Positions 13,901-25,900 of a DNA stretch of 64,000 nt are shown here, in pieces. The notes beneath the pieces were generated by a model that saw nothing but the letters and a program-made list of their open reading frames with translations, had not been told where the DNA came from and did not search any database. Positions within the stretch are counted from its first letter, which is position 1; each line of letters starts with the position of its first letter. Source of the stretch: Margaritifera margaritifera (Eukaryota > Mollusca > Bivalvia > Unionida > Margaritiferidae); assembly GCA_029931535.1 (NCBI GenBank), contig JAQPZY010001664.1:6579501-6643500 (forward strand). Direction: 5' to 3'. The position numbers and the translations under genes are program-made.

Positions 13901-16900
13901 ACATAATTTAATGTAAACATTTTGTTTTAATTTCAGCTTATTGAACAGTTATTACCAATATTATAAATCATATAATATTTTGGATACTCAAATCTGGAAG
14001 TCTGAACTACAATCCATCCATTTTCTGACTACCAAAAAAATGAAGTGAGCTGACATGGAGTACTTTATCAGATGTAGCCAGAAAAAAAGTTATGTGAATC
14101 CCCAAAATGTTACATCACCAAGCATAGTGTTTACTAGTTTGAATGGAAGAATAAGTTATCAAAATCTGTAATATATAAAAAGTGTATTTATACATATTTT
14201 TACTATTTACAAACAACTCTGTACCCGACTTAAATTCTTGTACACCTGAAAATGTATTAAACTGTGTAGAAATCATTTTCATGAATTAGATAAGGATGGA
14301 CAAGATAATAATAAACACCTACCACAATTTTTGTGGTGCTTGAACCAATCATATGGTGTACCCCACTGTATATGAATTGCAACACCTCAAACATAGTAAC
14401 TTTAACGCAGAATTTAAATGTTAACAATGATGTCACTTCACAAAAAAGTGATACCTATGTCTTACCATATGATAAACCAGGATAGAGAAAAGGGATATAT
14501 AATTAGCCAGTTGTGAATATTAAACTCACTTGTAAATTTTCCAGGATGTTTGCTGCTACAGAAGTACCATATGAAAACCATGATGATCCATATCCTTCTT
14601 GCTTACTCTGCCTTAGGACCTGTAAAAGATTACAATCATATCTCAATGTTGACCTAAATCACATGTATTCCATTTAAATCACCATAGGCTGTTGATTCTG
14701 GAATATCGGAATTATTTTTAGGGTAATTCATGAGCAGAAAATTAAACTACAATTAAACCTGCCCAAGATGTCATCTTCATGAAATAATCACCTGTTTTAA
14801 ACAGACATATTTTCAAGGTCCTAAAAGCCAAAATTATTTTTTAAAAATGAACAAGTATTCAGCAGCCTCCTGTCCTAAGATGCAATTTTGTCTACTTTCT
14901 ATAGGTGACTGCTGTACACAGGTTTCACCGTAACATGACAGCTGTTAATATTTAATTCATTTACTATCATAGTCATTATTTCTTTGATATAAAGTCTAAT
15001 AAAACCTTCTTAATGTAAAGTCTTCTGCCAAATTTGGTTTCAATCTACAATGTCCTTCAGAAGTTATTTGTAGGACAAAATTCTAAGTCAAACAGGGGCC
15101 ATAACTCCATACAATTTTATTAGAAAATGGTGAAACTGAACTTGATCTTGCTCTTTTAAATGTAAAGCCACATACCAACTTGATTTCAACCCATCACTCC
15201 TTCAAGTTATTGGGCAGAAATGAAATATGTGACAGCCATGACATGACATTATGGAAGTGTTATAGTGGATGGACATGGGTGACACTATATGCCCCCCTCC
15301 ATAGATGTGATTTAGAAATGACAAACAACATACAATGATAGAATGTTGTGGAGATTAATATAACGTTTTATGAACCAGTAAACCTCGTACTGGCCAACAC
15401 AAAGCAGCAGACAATACAACATATTTAAATAATTTGCATTTTATACAACTTACTGTACATTTGAACCAACCAAAATTATCGAACAGCATGCAAAGGTAGT
15501 CAGTACTGAATCATGCTTTCTAGTCTATGTCCAGCAGGCGGTAAAAAATATTGGGAAAAATAGTAAGCATCTTAATGAACTAAATGAAGTATGATCTGGT
15601 CACAACATTCAGCAAACATGGAGTTCATTTGTTTCTTTGGGAGGGGGGGGGGGGCAGTTATGATGATTCTTTGTTTGTGGATAGAAAATTTCTAGTGTGG
15701 GCATCCAGAAAATTGGAGGGTCTGGATATCTGGATTAATAACAGAAGTTAAATCTGGATGTGTTTCTGGAGAAAAGCATATTTGGGTTTTTTTTCTTAAT
15801 AAAAGCTAAAAGTGCAAAATATAAATTGTAAATAATTGTGATTAATGGCATGTAATTACGATATGCCATAAAATAATGCATATACATGTAATAATATAAA
15901 AACAACAACTATTTCAAAAAATTATTACCATGACAATACCATCTTAAGGTATAGGTTAAGCTGTGCTTACTTTTTGTTGGGCAATGAGAATAAGGTGTTT
16001 TATAAAGGATACAATACTACAAATATTCACTCTCTAGTATGCTTACACTTCAGTGTTTTCCAAGCTAATTTTATCATAATTTATTTCATCTACTAATAGT
16101 GTTACTTGTTGTATTTCTATTTTATATTTTTTTCTCCAGCTTCAATTAAAACTTATTTAAATTAATCCCTAAGGTATATATTTTGCTAATTTGAATAATT
16201 TATTTTACTGAAATTTATAAATCCTGTATTCTTAAATTATATTTTAAAATCTGTTTTAAATTTTTCCCACAAAGGTGAAAACTCTGCATAAACCCTAAAC
16301 CTGTGATTCTCATTATTCCTAATCATAGATTACTTCCCTTGCTTTAATAGGTACATTGGCTACTACAGTATTTTTCTATTTTTAAGTATAATCCATTAAT
16401 CCATATTTAACGGCAGATGCACATCATTTTTATACATTTGAAATCCCTCTATGCCAGGATGAAGTCTATCAAATTTGGTCCAATTCCGTTGAGCATTTTT
16501 GGAGAATAAATCATTAAAAGGTTTTCTATTTTTAATAATGTTGGCTATATTTGATGGTGGATCAGCATCATTTGAACAAGACATGAAAGCCCTTCATGCC
16601 AGGATGCTTTCTATTTTAGTAATGGTGACTATATTTCATGGCAAATCAATATCATTTGTATAAATTTGAAAGCCCTCTAAGCATGATGTTTTCTGTCAAA
16701 TTTGGCCAAATTCTGCTGAGCAGTTTTTGAGAAGAAGTTAAAGGTTTTTTAGTAATTGTAGCAATATTTGATGGCAGATCCGTATTGAAAGGTCTTCATT
16801 CCAGAATGCTTTCTGTCAAGTTTGGTCAAATTCTAGTCAGCAGTTTTGGAGAAAGGTTGTAAGGTTCTAATATTTTTTTTTTTTTTATTACAGCACCCGT

Positions 16901-19900
16901 TTTTAGTGATGGTGGCCATATTTGAACACAGATCAGCATAATTTGTACAAATTTGAAAGGTCTTATGCTTTCTGCTGAATTTGATCAAATTCTGTTCAAC
17001 AGTTTTTGAGAAGTACTTTAAAGTTTTTAACCATTTATCAGTAACTGTGGCCATATTTCATGGCGGATCTTTTCATACCAGGATGCTCTGTGCCAAAATT
17101 TCGTTAAAACTGGTCCAGTGGTTTTTGAGAAGAAGTTTACAATATAAATTGCTGACTGACACACAATGGACACAGGGGCATACCATAAGTTGACTTGGCC
17201 TTATGGACAGGTGAGCTAAAACTTAATGATATCATGACAGTACAATATGAATAAATAACATGATGTGGTGTTAGAAAATGCACAAGCATCTCTCACAGAA
17301 ATCACGTAAGAAACACACATAAATGGATTGAACTTTAAACAAATATGGTTGACTCCTATTAAACAAACCTAAGACAAAGAGAAAAACAACCCTGTAAGAT
17401 ATTTCTTAACCCTTAAAGTGCCAGTCGCGACATAAGTCGTGCCACCAATAGAGCTCACATACTGCTTGTTGCAACTTAAGTCGTTTTTCAGGTAAGCAAC
17501 TGTTTATACATCCTGGTACTTTGGCTTGACATCAATGGTTGTTAAGACTAAATTTGATTGGTACACTGGGCCCTGGAACTAGGATTCTGTCATAGTTTTA
17601 ACTTTGTATTCATCAAAGAAGTTTTACAAATACGTGTTTATGATAGGCACTACCTAGAAAACTCAATATGGCTGACTCCGAACATGGTTCATCTTCAGAT
17701 GACGATTCGGGATAATACTGACTGATGATAGCGATGATAACAGTGATTTTAAAGTTTTGAAGTATATAAGATTATTCGAGCTGGGAAAGTTTTACTGGAA
17801 TTGCCAGTGAGTGATTTTGAGCCTGAAAATGATGTTGAATATAAGTCCAATGTACATGCTGGTTGGCAAAAAACTGATGGCATGCAGGTCAACCCTCGTT
17901 CAGCAGTATTTCAAAATTAAATGTATTGTTATGTATATTGAATTTATAATATGTGTCCATGAGGTAAGTTGTACTTTAATGGTCATTTTGTAAAGATATT
18001 AACAGCATTTGCACTCAAGGTCAGTCTTGTTTACATAGCATTTAGTACTTAGATTGGAACTTGCCATGTCTTGATGTGAGAAAAGTCAGGTGCACACAGT
18101 AATTTTCCATTCGAGTTACTTATTTTCTAGAATATTCTGTCAGGTGACTTATCTTTATATTCATACAGGCTTGGTAAGCAGGAGACCATTCCTATATTAA
18201 ACTTCGTGTTATAAAGATCGGTCTATTAAGGAATTAATTTTAGTAATCATGTTACAGATGTGAAAATCAAAACAAATTCAGAGAGAGGAATTATTTATTT
18301 GAAATATTCATTGGAATTACTAAAAGTACTCATTCTCATTTTGGATTAATATTTGAAATTGGGATTTATGTGAATTCATTCAAAGATATTCTGGACTACA
18401 TCATTCAGGCATATCAGGACATTCAAGACTGCTGGTACATCAAGATATTCAGGGCTACTGGAATTCATTTGGAACATTCTATATTTAAGACTTGTGATTA
18501 CAACACTTAAGATTATTGGATTAATTGGATTTTAATTCACAATACTATAAGTGTCTTTTTGAATTTTCATTTTAATTGTCTAAAATAAATTGGTTTCACT
18601 TTCTTTCTGTCACATTATTGTAAGACCTAGAGTCATACAGTATAAATGGAGATTATCAAGCCTATAGACCATTTAAGGCTGTTTTTTCATTAGGATTTCT
18701 TGCATCTGATCACAGATCAAATGAATCTTTATGCACATTAGAGAATAAATGGGGCAGACTTGAATGACAACAGCCCCATGAGGAAATGGAAGCCTGCTGC
18801 ACCTGATGAATTTAAACTCATTTTTCTTTTTATGCATCAGTTATGGCCATGGGTTTGGTGCATAAATCTGATTTTGATTTTTACTGGACAGCTGAATATG
18901 TGATATCACCCTCATACTTCAGCCACAAAAAAAAAAAACAAGTTGGGATATATTTCTTAATATTCTAGGCAAGTAAAACTGAAACAGGTAATGAACTTGA
19001 CAGGTGACTGTCTTTGTAAGCTCATAAGTGGACATCAGATGAAAGACATATACTAGAATAAATAACAAGAAAACTGCAAAGCTTTGTGAACATTTATTAG
19101 TCTTTAGGGGGTGTAAACTTGCTTCCATGAGTGCTAAAGTCAATGGTCCGTATGATATGATAAATACTATCAATTTTTGTATTTATTTTATGGGTTTTTC
19201 TAGCTATGAAACTTAAACTAATCAAATTCCAATTTTCAAACGTCTCCTCAGTCCACACCTACCTCAAACATCAATAGTCAAGGAGGAACAGCTTCACAAA
19301 GTAACTCGAGGTACTTCAGAAGGTCATATCTCAAAAAATTATTGAAATTCGGGTTGAGGAGAACAAAGGATCAAATTTGATGCACATTACACATGGTATT
19401 TTATGATAATTGATGTGAATTTGTGGGTCGTATTTGACTTGAATCTGTCAATTCATAATTTACTGAGTAGGAGCAGGAACCGGTATTGGTTTATCTCAGT
19501 ACAGGTCAGTATTAAATAGGGGCAATGATATTTCTGTCATATATTGTGTGAAAAGTTATAAATTAAACCCAACCATACAATAATTGGAATCCATATTTAT
19601 ATAAAACCCGATTTCAATTTATTCATCATGATCTCAATACAAACCTGCCATTTGGCTTCCAATGCCTCTAACATTGCAGCTTTCCTCTCTTGTTCAGCTT
19701 TCTTTTCTTTCTCTTCATCATACTGAAAGAATATAAGCCTGAATATATTCAATTGGATTATTATCACAGAGGTTTAATGTGCATTATACAGTGGTCCCAC
19801 TCTTGAATGGCAGCTACCAACTTTATACAGTCGTAATCCCTCGGCATCAACAAGTTTGTATTCAAAAGTACCCCTCCAGGATGGCCATCCCTCTAACGCA

Positions 19901-22900
19901 GCCAGAGGCCAGCATATTAATGCAAAAGCTATCAAATTTACCCCTCACCAGCGGCCATATAATGGGGTTTATAGAGAAAGAAATCTCACAAATATTTGTT
20001 GATTTCTAAATTCAACACATTGATATTTGTTCCAACATGCTGATAAAGTACCCAACATTAATCCATACAGAAAGGTAATTAACCCAATTATCCCTGCTGC
20101 TGCATGTTCCTTAGATATTAGGCTTTGTCACTTTGATAATTACTGGCTATTATTACCACCAAAAATTATCAAGATGACAAAAGCTAATAGCTGAGAAGTA
20201 CACTATTGTTCAGCTGAAGCCAGAGTGACGTCTGCTAGCCATTGTGGTTTCTCTCTCGTTGGTGACAAAATGTATTTGAAAGGGTACCAAACTAAAACCT
20301 GTCTATCACGTGACAAGCTCACTGCCTTTGTAAACACTGAGCATTTCATATAATAACTACAAATTGCCAGAAGCTATCAAGGAATAAGTTGTTGCAAAAA
20401 ATGCGAAATGTTGTCCGACATTTTCAGTTTAGAAAGAAAAGTGAAAGCAATTCGACTAAATGAAAAGAGGGAGAGATCACTGATCACTGCTGAGAAATTT
20501 GATGTCAGAAAGATTCAAAATAAACACTGTAGTTATACATTCAACAACAGTAGGAAAATAGAATGGACAGACAATGATAGTTACAGTCAGATGTTTGTAT
20601 GCTGATTTTATTGACAAGGTGGTTTTGTACCACGACTGATGATTATTCATAATTATTTCAAAGAACATTAATATAAGTTTTATTATACTGATTTCATAAC
20701 ATGCCAATGATTTTTAAATGAAAATATTAAATTTTAAAAAATTAGTTCAGCCTTTCACACTTTATATGTAATTATTACTCACATCTGTGTGATCCCCCTC
20801 TAGAAAGGCCACCCTCTTATAAGGTCACTTTCCTGCTGCAGAATTATTAGAGGGGGACCACTATTTGCAATCAACAGTTTTCTATGACAATAAAACATAT
20901 ATGAACATTTGATAAATAGTTCAATATACTAAATTTAAACCTAAGGAAATACTGTCCAAATGACGGCAACAAGAAACTAAAACACTGCACAATGAAAAAT
21001 TGAAAGTATAACATTTTTCATAAAATAGGCCAAAATAAAATAGTGAATTTATTTTTATTCATGGTGAAAAAATTGACATGGATTTCATGATTACCACAAA
21101 CCACAAATATAAATAGGACATAAATATTCAACTCGTATTTACAAGTAGTGACTGAGGAATGGCAAGTCACTTTTCAAGATGCACATTCAATTGGACAATT
21201 GGCCTTTCAGGCAGATTTAGTATTATGTACTGTGAAATACTTTAAATGCATGAGGTTCCAATTTTCATGGTTTTCATGGGTGAGAAAGACCACAAATTTA
21301 AAGTCACAACGAAATATTAACCAAGCCAACATTCAAGTCCCCTCATGTCATATGCAATGGAAAAACATCACCTGTTTCTTTCTTTGTTTTAATACCACAG
21401 CTATCTATAATACTGAGAATATGAAATATACATTAGGATAAGTACATGCATGACGAGGAACACTGAAACTGATTGATTACAATTTAATTTGAATGCGAAA
21501 GTTCATGAACATGAAAACTCGTGTAAGATTGTATAGTAATAAAGGCAGATTTACTCACTGTCTGTGTTCTTCTTTATTTCCCAAAGCACATACTATTCTT
21601 ATTTACGAATACATATTTGCACAACTAATTGCTAAATAAACAATCAGCAGATTAGTTCCACATTCTCAAAGCCCATTTCAATCAGGTCTCTCTGAAGTGC
21701 TACTTTGTCATGTGTGCAGATAAGCCAATTTGCATGAATTGGCTTAAGGGTAGATGTTTTCGGGTCAACCGAGACCTGATTTGAAGGCACATCTCCACTG
21801 TCCTCCAGTTCATTTAACAGATCAATCACCTATGTTGAATACCACTCATGAAATCCGGATTTGAGTTCCTGCTTGTAAAAGTTGTTAACAGTTATATCTA
21901 GGGGCTGCAACTTATCCGTGCATGAAGCTGGCACAAACATTGGTATAATCCCGTTTTCCTTTAAGTGAGACTTCAGCCTTTCTCTGCGATGCACTTTGAA
22001 AACATCAAAGATTGCTACTGCCTTTTGATTATACTGAGTGAGTGGAAGCAAGTCACATACAGAATTCACATAGGGTATCAGAATTCGGTCAACAAACTGA
22101 ATCATTGAATCCCCGTTGCTCCAGTGAGTTTCTGTACATGTCACGTCCCAGTCACTTGGGATTTTGCTAAAAGTTTTCCACTCTTTAACCACTGTGTCAG
22201 CGACATTTTGATTTTAACTTTGAGGTGAAATTCACTTTCAGCAGAATGTTACAGAATTATGTATATGGAATTTATAATGTGCCTAAACTTTTGTTCTATG
22301 ACTGTACTTTAAAATTGTGTCAAATAATGAGTCATATTTAAGTTGGGTTTAGTTGTACTATTAATCAAATAAACAACATGTTGATCACATTTGAGTTCAA
22401 GGTCAGAGCTGTTTACCACTAATACAGTACTTTTCCATTAAATTGACGCATTTAGTATTGCATTCTGGGTCGTAATATCTCACGTTTCCTGTTGTGAAAT
22501 AGGTCATTTCCAAGGAGTATAAAAGACCTTGATATAGGAATTATAGGCATTCCAATTTTAAATCTTGTGTTGAAAAGATTCTTTTTTATGATCAGCCTTT
22601 TGGAATCATCAGATGATTTGAAATAATAGCTGTGCTGAAATTTTGTAGTTCTGTAATGCTGTAATGCTGAATTGCTGTATAAATAATTCGAAAGGAATTA
22701 TTTATTGGAACATTCATTGAAGTTACCATAGAATACTCACTAATGTTTGGAGTTGTATTTAGGACTTTTGGATGCCTGTGAACATTCTTAAAGATGATCT
22801 GGATTACATTATCGTTAGAACATCATGACATTCCAGACCCATCAATTCGGAACAATCTTTCATTCAGAACATTCGTTAATTATGAAGATTCATTCATTCT

Positions 22901-25900
22901 GAACAATCTTTCATTCGGAACATTCGTTCATTTCGAAGACACATTCGCTCAGAACATTCATTCATTTGGAACATTTTATAATTTCTATATGTGATTAGGA
23001 CACTAATAATTTACAGGATTATTTGGATTTTAACACACATTACTGTAAGTGTCTTTTGATTTTCACATTAATTATTTAGAAATAAATTGTTTGTTGACTT
23101 TTCAAACATTGTTGGTTTCACTTTTTTTTTTGTTACGTTTTTTATACCATAGGGTCGTAACAAGAACTGTTGACATATGGCAAATACTGTTTAGAAAAAA
23201 ATAGGTTTACAGTCATTGGCTTTGTTCAAGCACCTAATACCTAATTGTTGAGAACTTTTTGTTTTGATAGCGGCCTTTAAGAACACCTGAGAACCTAATT
23301 ACTTAAGATTACAATAGTGGTATTAAATGTGTTAGCTCAGGTGTGTGGAAAAAGAAGTCGGCATTTTCTTTAAGATCTCTGCATTTACACTAGATGTTAG
23401 CAATGAATAACTTAATTACTAAACTTAATTAATGCAGTACAGATTAAACCGGTTTGCTCGCACATGCGTGGAAATGAATGTCGGTACTACAGTAAACTTA
23501 TACTGAGACATATGAATTGGGGTTTTTTGTTTGTTTTTTGTTGTACAAATGATAGATCCACGAAATTAGATACCCACGAATATGTATTTTTTACCCAAAC
23601 CACTGAATTTGAAATCCATGAAAATAAAGTGTTTTACAGTATAGTGTAAGATGAGTAAAATTAATACAAGACAAGTAAAAGTTCCAAGTCACATGCTCTG
23701 CAGAAAACAGGACCCCCATCCCAATCCAGGAATTACAGTACCAACAAAAATGACATTTCTTGCCAAACCACAGAAACTGATAACCATGACAACCATGACA
23801 ATTAATGAATTCAGAGTAATAATAATCTTGTTCTTTCACTGTTGTAATAATCAAATATTACATATCAACTCATTTGATATATCTGATATCTTACATCATA
23901 CCTGACCCAAACACTGTAAAACTGGATAAAAGAAATATACTTATTTTTTAAAGAAGTTACAGTTGTATGCACTGATTTTGATGTGCTTTCTGACAGTGAA
24001 ATGCATTGCTGTGTTAGTCTTTGTAATGTTCTAATATTTAAGTTTATTAATTATATTTACTACCATATTACACACTGATGGCTAATCAAAGAAAATGACA
24101 AGGAATAAGAACAGGCTAAGATCAATAGTCGTGATAATCATTCATTTACAACTGAACCAACATTACAAGAGGAAAATTTAGGTCTTAGATTTTGCTTTTT
24201 TTGTAAACACATATATGTGCATATTTTTTGCTATCCATATCAAGAAATGTCCATATATTTTCCATATACACTAATTTTCATGTGCACTTATTATCAGCAC
24301 ATCTCTATTAACCTACTGTACTTTCTGCATGTTTTCTGACAGAATAAAAAAAGGTTTTTTTAGTCTCAAAACATACAAAAATATTTCATTCAGTGTCCGA
24401 AAGGAAAGAAAGAAAGAAAAAAAACCAAGCCCAAAACAACCAAACCATACATACAATATTAGGCTATTCCTGAAGTCACACAGCAAAGTACTGTAGTATC
24501 CGAAATTTTCGTGGGGGACCAATTTTCGTAGTTTTCATTGTTGCCTGAACCACGAATTTAAAGACCCATTGAAAAATTAGCCATGTATGATGATGACCTC
24601 CCTGCCCTACCCATTTAATTACTGTGTATTGTTCTTAGAAATGAACAAAGCTACAAGTATTTGATAAATCAACGTCAATACTCTAAGCTGGTAATAAAAT
24701 ATTAGCTTCACACATGTTTGTTTATTTTAACCTTTTGAAAAAATAATTAGAAAGTATTATATATTGTTTCATTGCACACATATCGATAAGGTATCCGGTG
24801 GCTGTAATTTCCATTCACTGCCAAAAATTGATATGTGAGATAAGTATAGATAGACAGAAAAGAGAAAAGTCTAAAGGTATTCAAACACTAGTGATCCTGA
24901 AAATGAAAAAAAGAATAATAAAAAATACTAGTGTATGAGAATTAAATTTCATACTTATTCAAATCGATCCTTCGTTCGAGTGCAACTGTTGTTGAAAAAT
25001 TTAAATCCCCCAGAAAGCACATTTCATTTAATCCATGCATTTGTAATCCAAAAGAACAACAAGCCTGTAAACAAATGTGAAGCACTATTATTAATGAAAC
25101 CCTATGTATATACACTAATTACATCAGAATATTAAAGCTCACACTTCACTGATTTTCGGACAAAGCCACTCGATCAACATCATGTCAATCAAGTCTCATG
25201 GTACACAAAAATGCTTGCCAGCTTTCTAAAAACCACTGATAATTAGGTCCGATCTTTCACTCATTGTTGTGTGAGCTGCAATTATCCATTCAGCGTGAAT
25301 TGACTTGATGAGGTTGCAGGGTTTACAAATACAGTACAATGATCGTCACCAGTAACATCTTCCTTTTTTCTGTCATGGCCTCTATAACCTGTTAGCATAC
25401 CAGTTGCGGAAGTGTGACTTTAATTCTTCTTTGTACTCTTCATTTATTGTCAAGTCTAGTGGTTGAAATTGTTATGTACATGAGGCAGGCACAAACAAGA
25501 GTGATTCCACTGTCTCAGCATCTTCACACTTTGGTGGCAACGGCTTCCTTTGATGTTGGGCAGTCACATGAAAACACTGTGTAAGTGATTGATTTTGACA
25601 GGTGTTTTATTTGTGCTCAGAGGTGGTAGTATCATTTTATTGTTGGCTGCGTCAGCTTCCATTGATGTTATTCACTTGGACGAAAACAAGGTGTAAGTAT
25701 TGAACTTGTCAGGTCTTTGATTTGTGCTCCTAGACATGGTAGTATTGTTTTAAACATTCAAATGACCGCCATTTGCATCGGCATAGTTTTATTCTTTTGT
25801 ATTCTTTATTTTGTGTATCTGTAGAGGTTAAACCATGAAATGAAATACCTACTAATATGCATACTTTGACAGGCAAAACCACAAATTTAAGTATCCACAA

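Larger units (their letters stand above)
7950..14529. other. VPS13D intron (6.6 kb)
   Basis: Contains an element with TATATACTT-type ends (9842-11384), an AAAT microsatellite (11508-11546), repeat family copy A (12450-13215) and a LINE reverse transcriptase fragment (13310-13904). I see nothing recognisable in 7950-9840 or 13910-14529 beyond AT-rich sequence; the open frames there have no family resemblance. Confidence 0.6.
17410..18960 (+). mobile_element. Decayed piggyBac transposon interrupted by a solo LTR
   Basis: The left end CCCTTAAAGTGCCAGTCG follows TTAA at 17406-17409 and matches the MITE at 1085. The transposase start at 17668 reads [15 protein letters not shown] solo LTR interrupts at 17927-18639. 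After it, the reading resumes with [17 protein letters not shown] (about 18770-18820) and, after a frameshift, [15 protein letters not shown] (about 18845-18895). The ..W.pvt..Efk.f.....MG...k....YW pattern is the start of the piggyBac DDE domain. No catalytic aspartates or right terminus are seen; the element is truncated. Confidence 0.72.
14620..19644. other. VPS13D intron (5.0 kb)
   Basis: Holds a 140-bp-period repeat array (16400-17225) and a piggyBac copy split by a solo LTR (17410-18960). I see nothing recognisable in 14620-16390 except a G run at 15642, nor in 18960-19644. Confidence 0.6.

Noticed and set aside
22794..22994. 66-residue frame with repeated SFGTF-like units
   Set aside because: It lies wholly inside solo LTR copy 2 and reads its short internal repeats; the sister LTR gives similar frames at 29410-29695.
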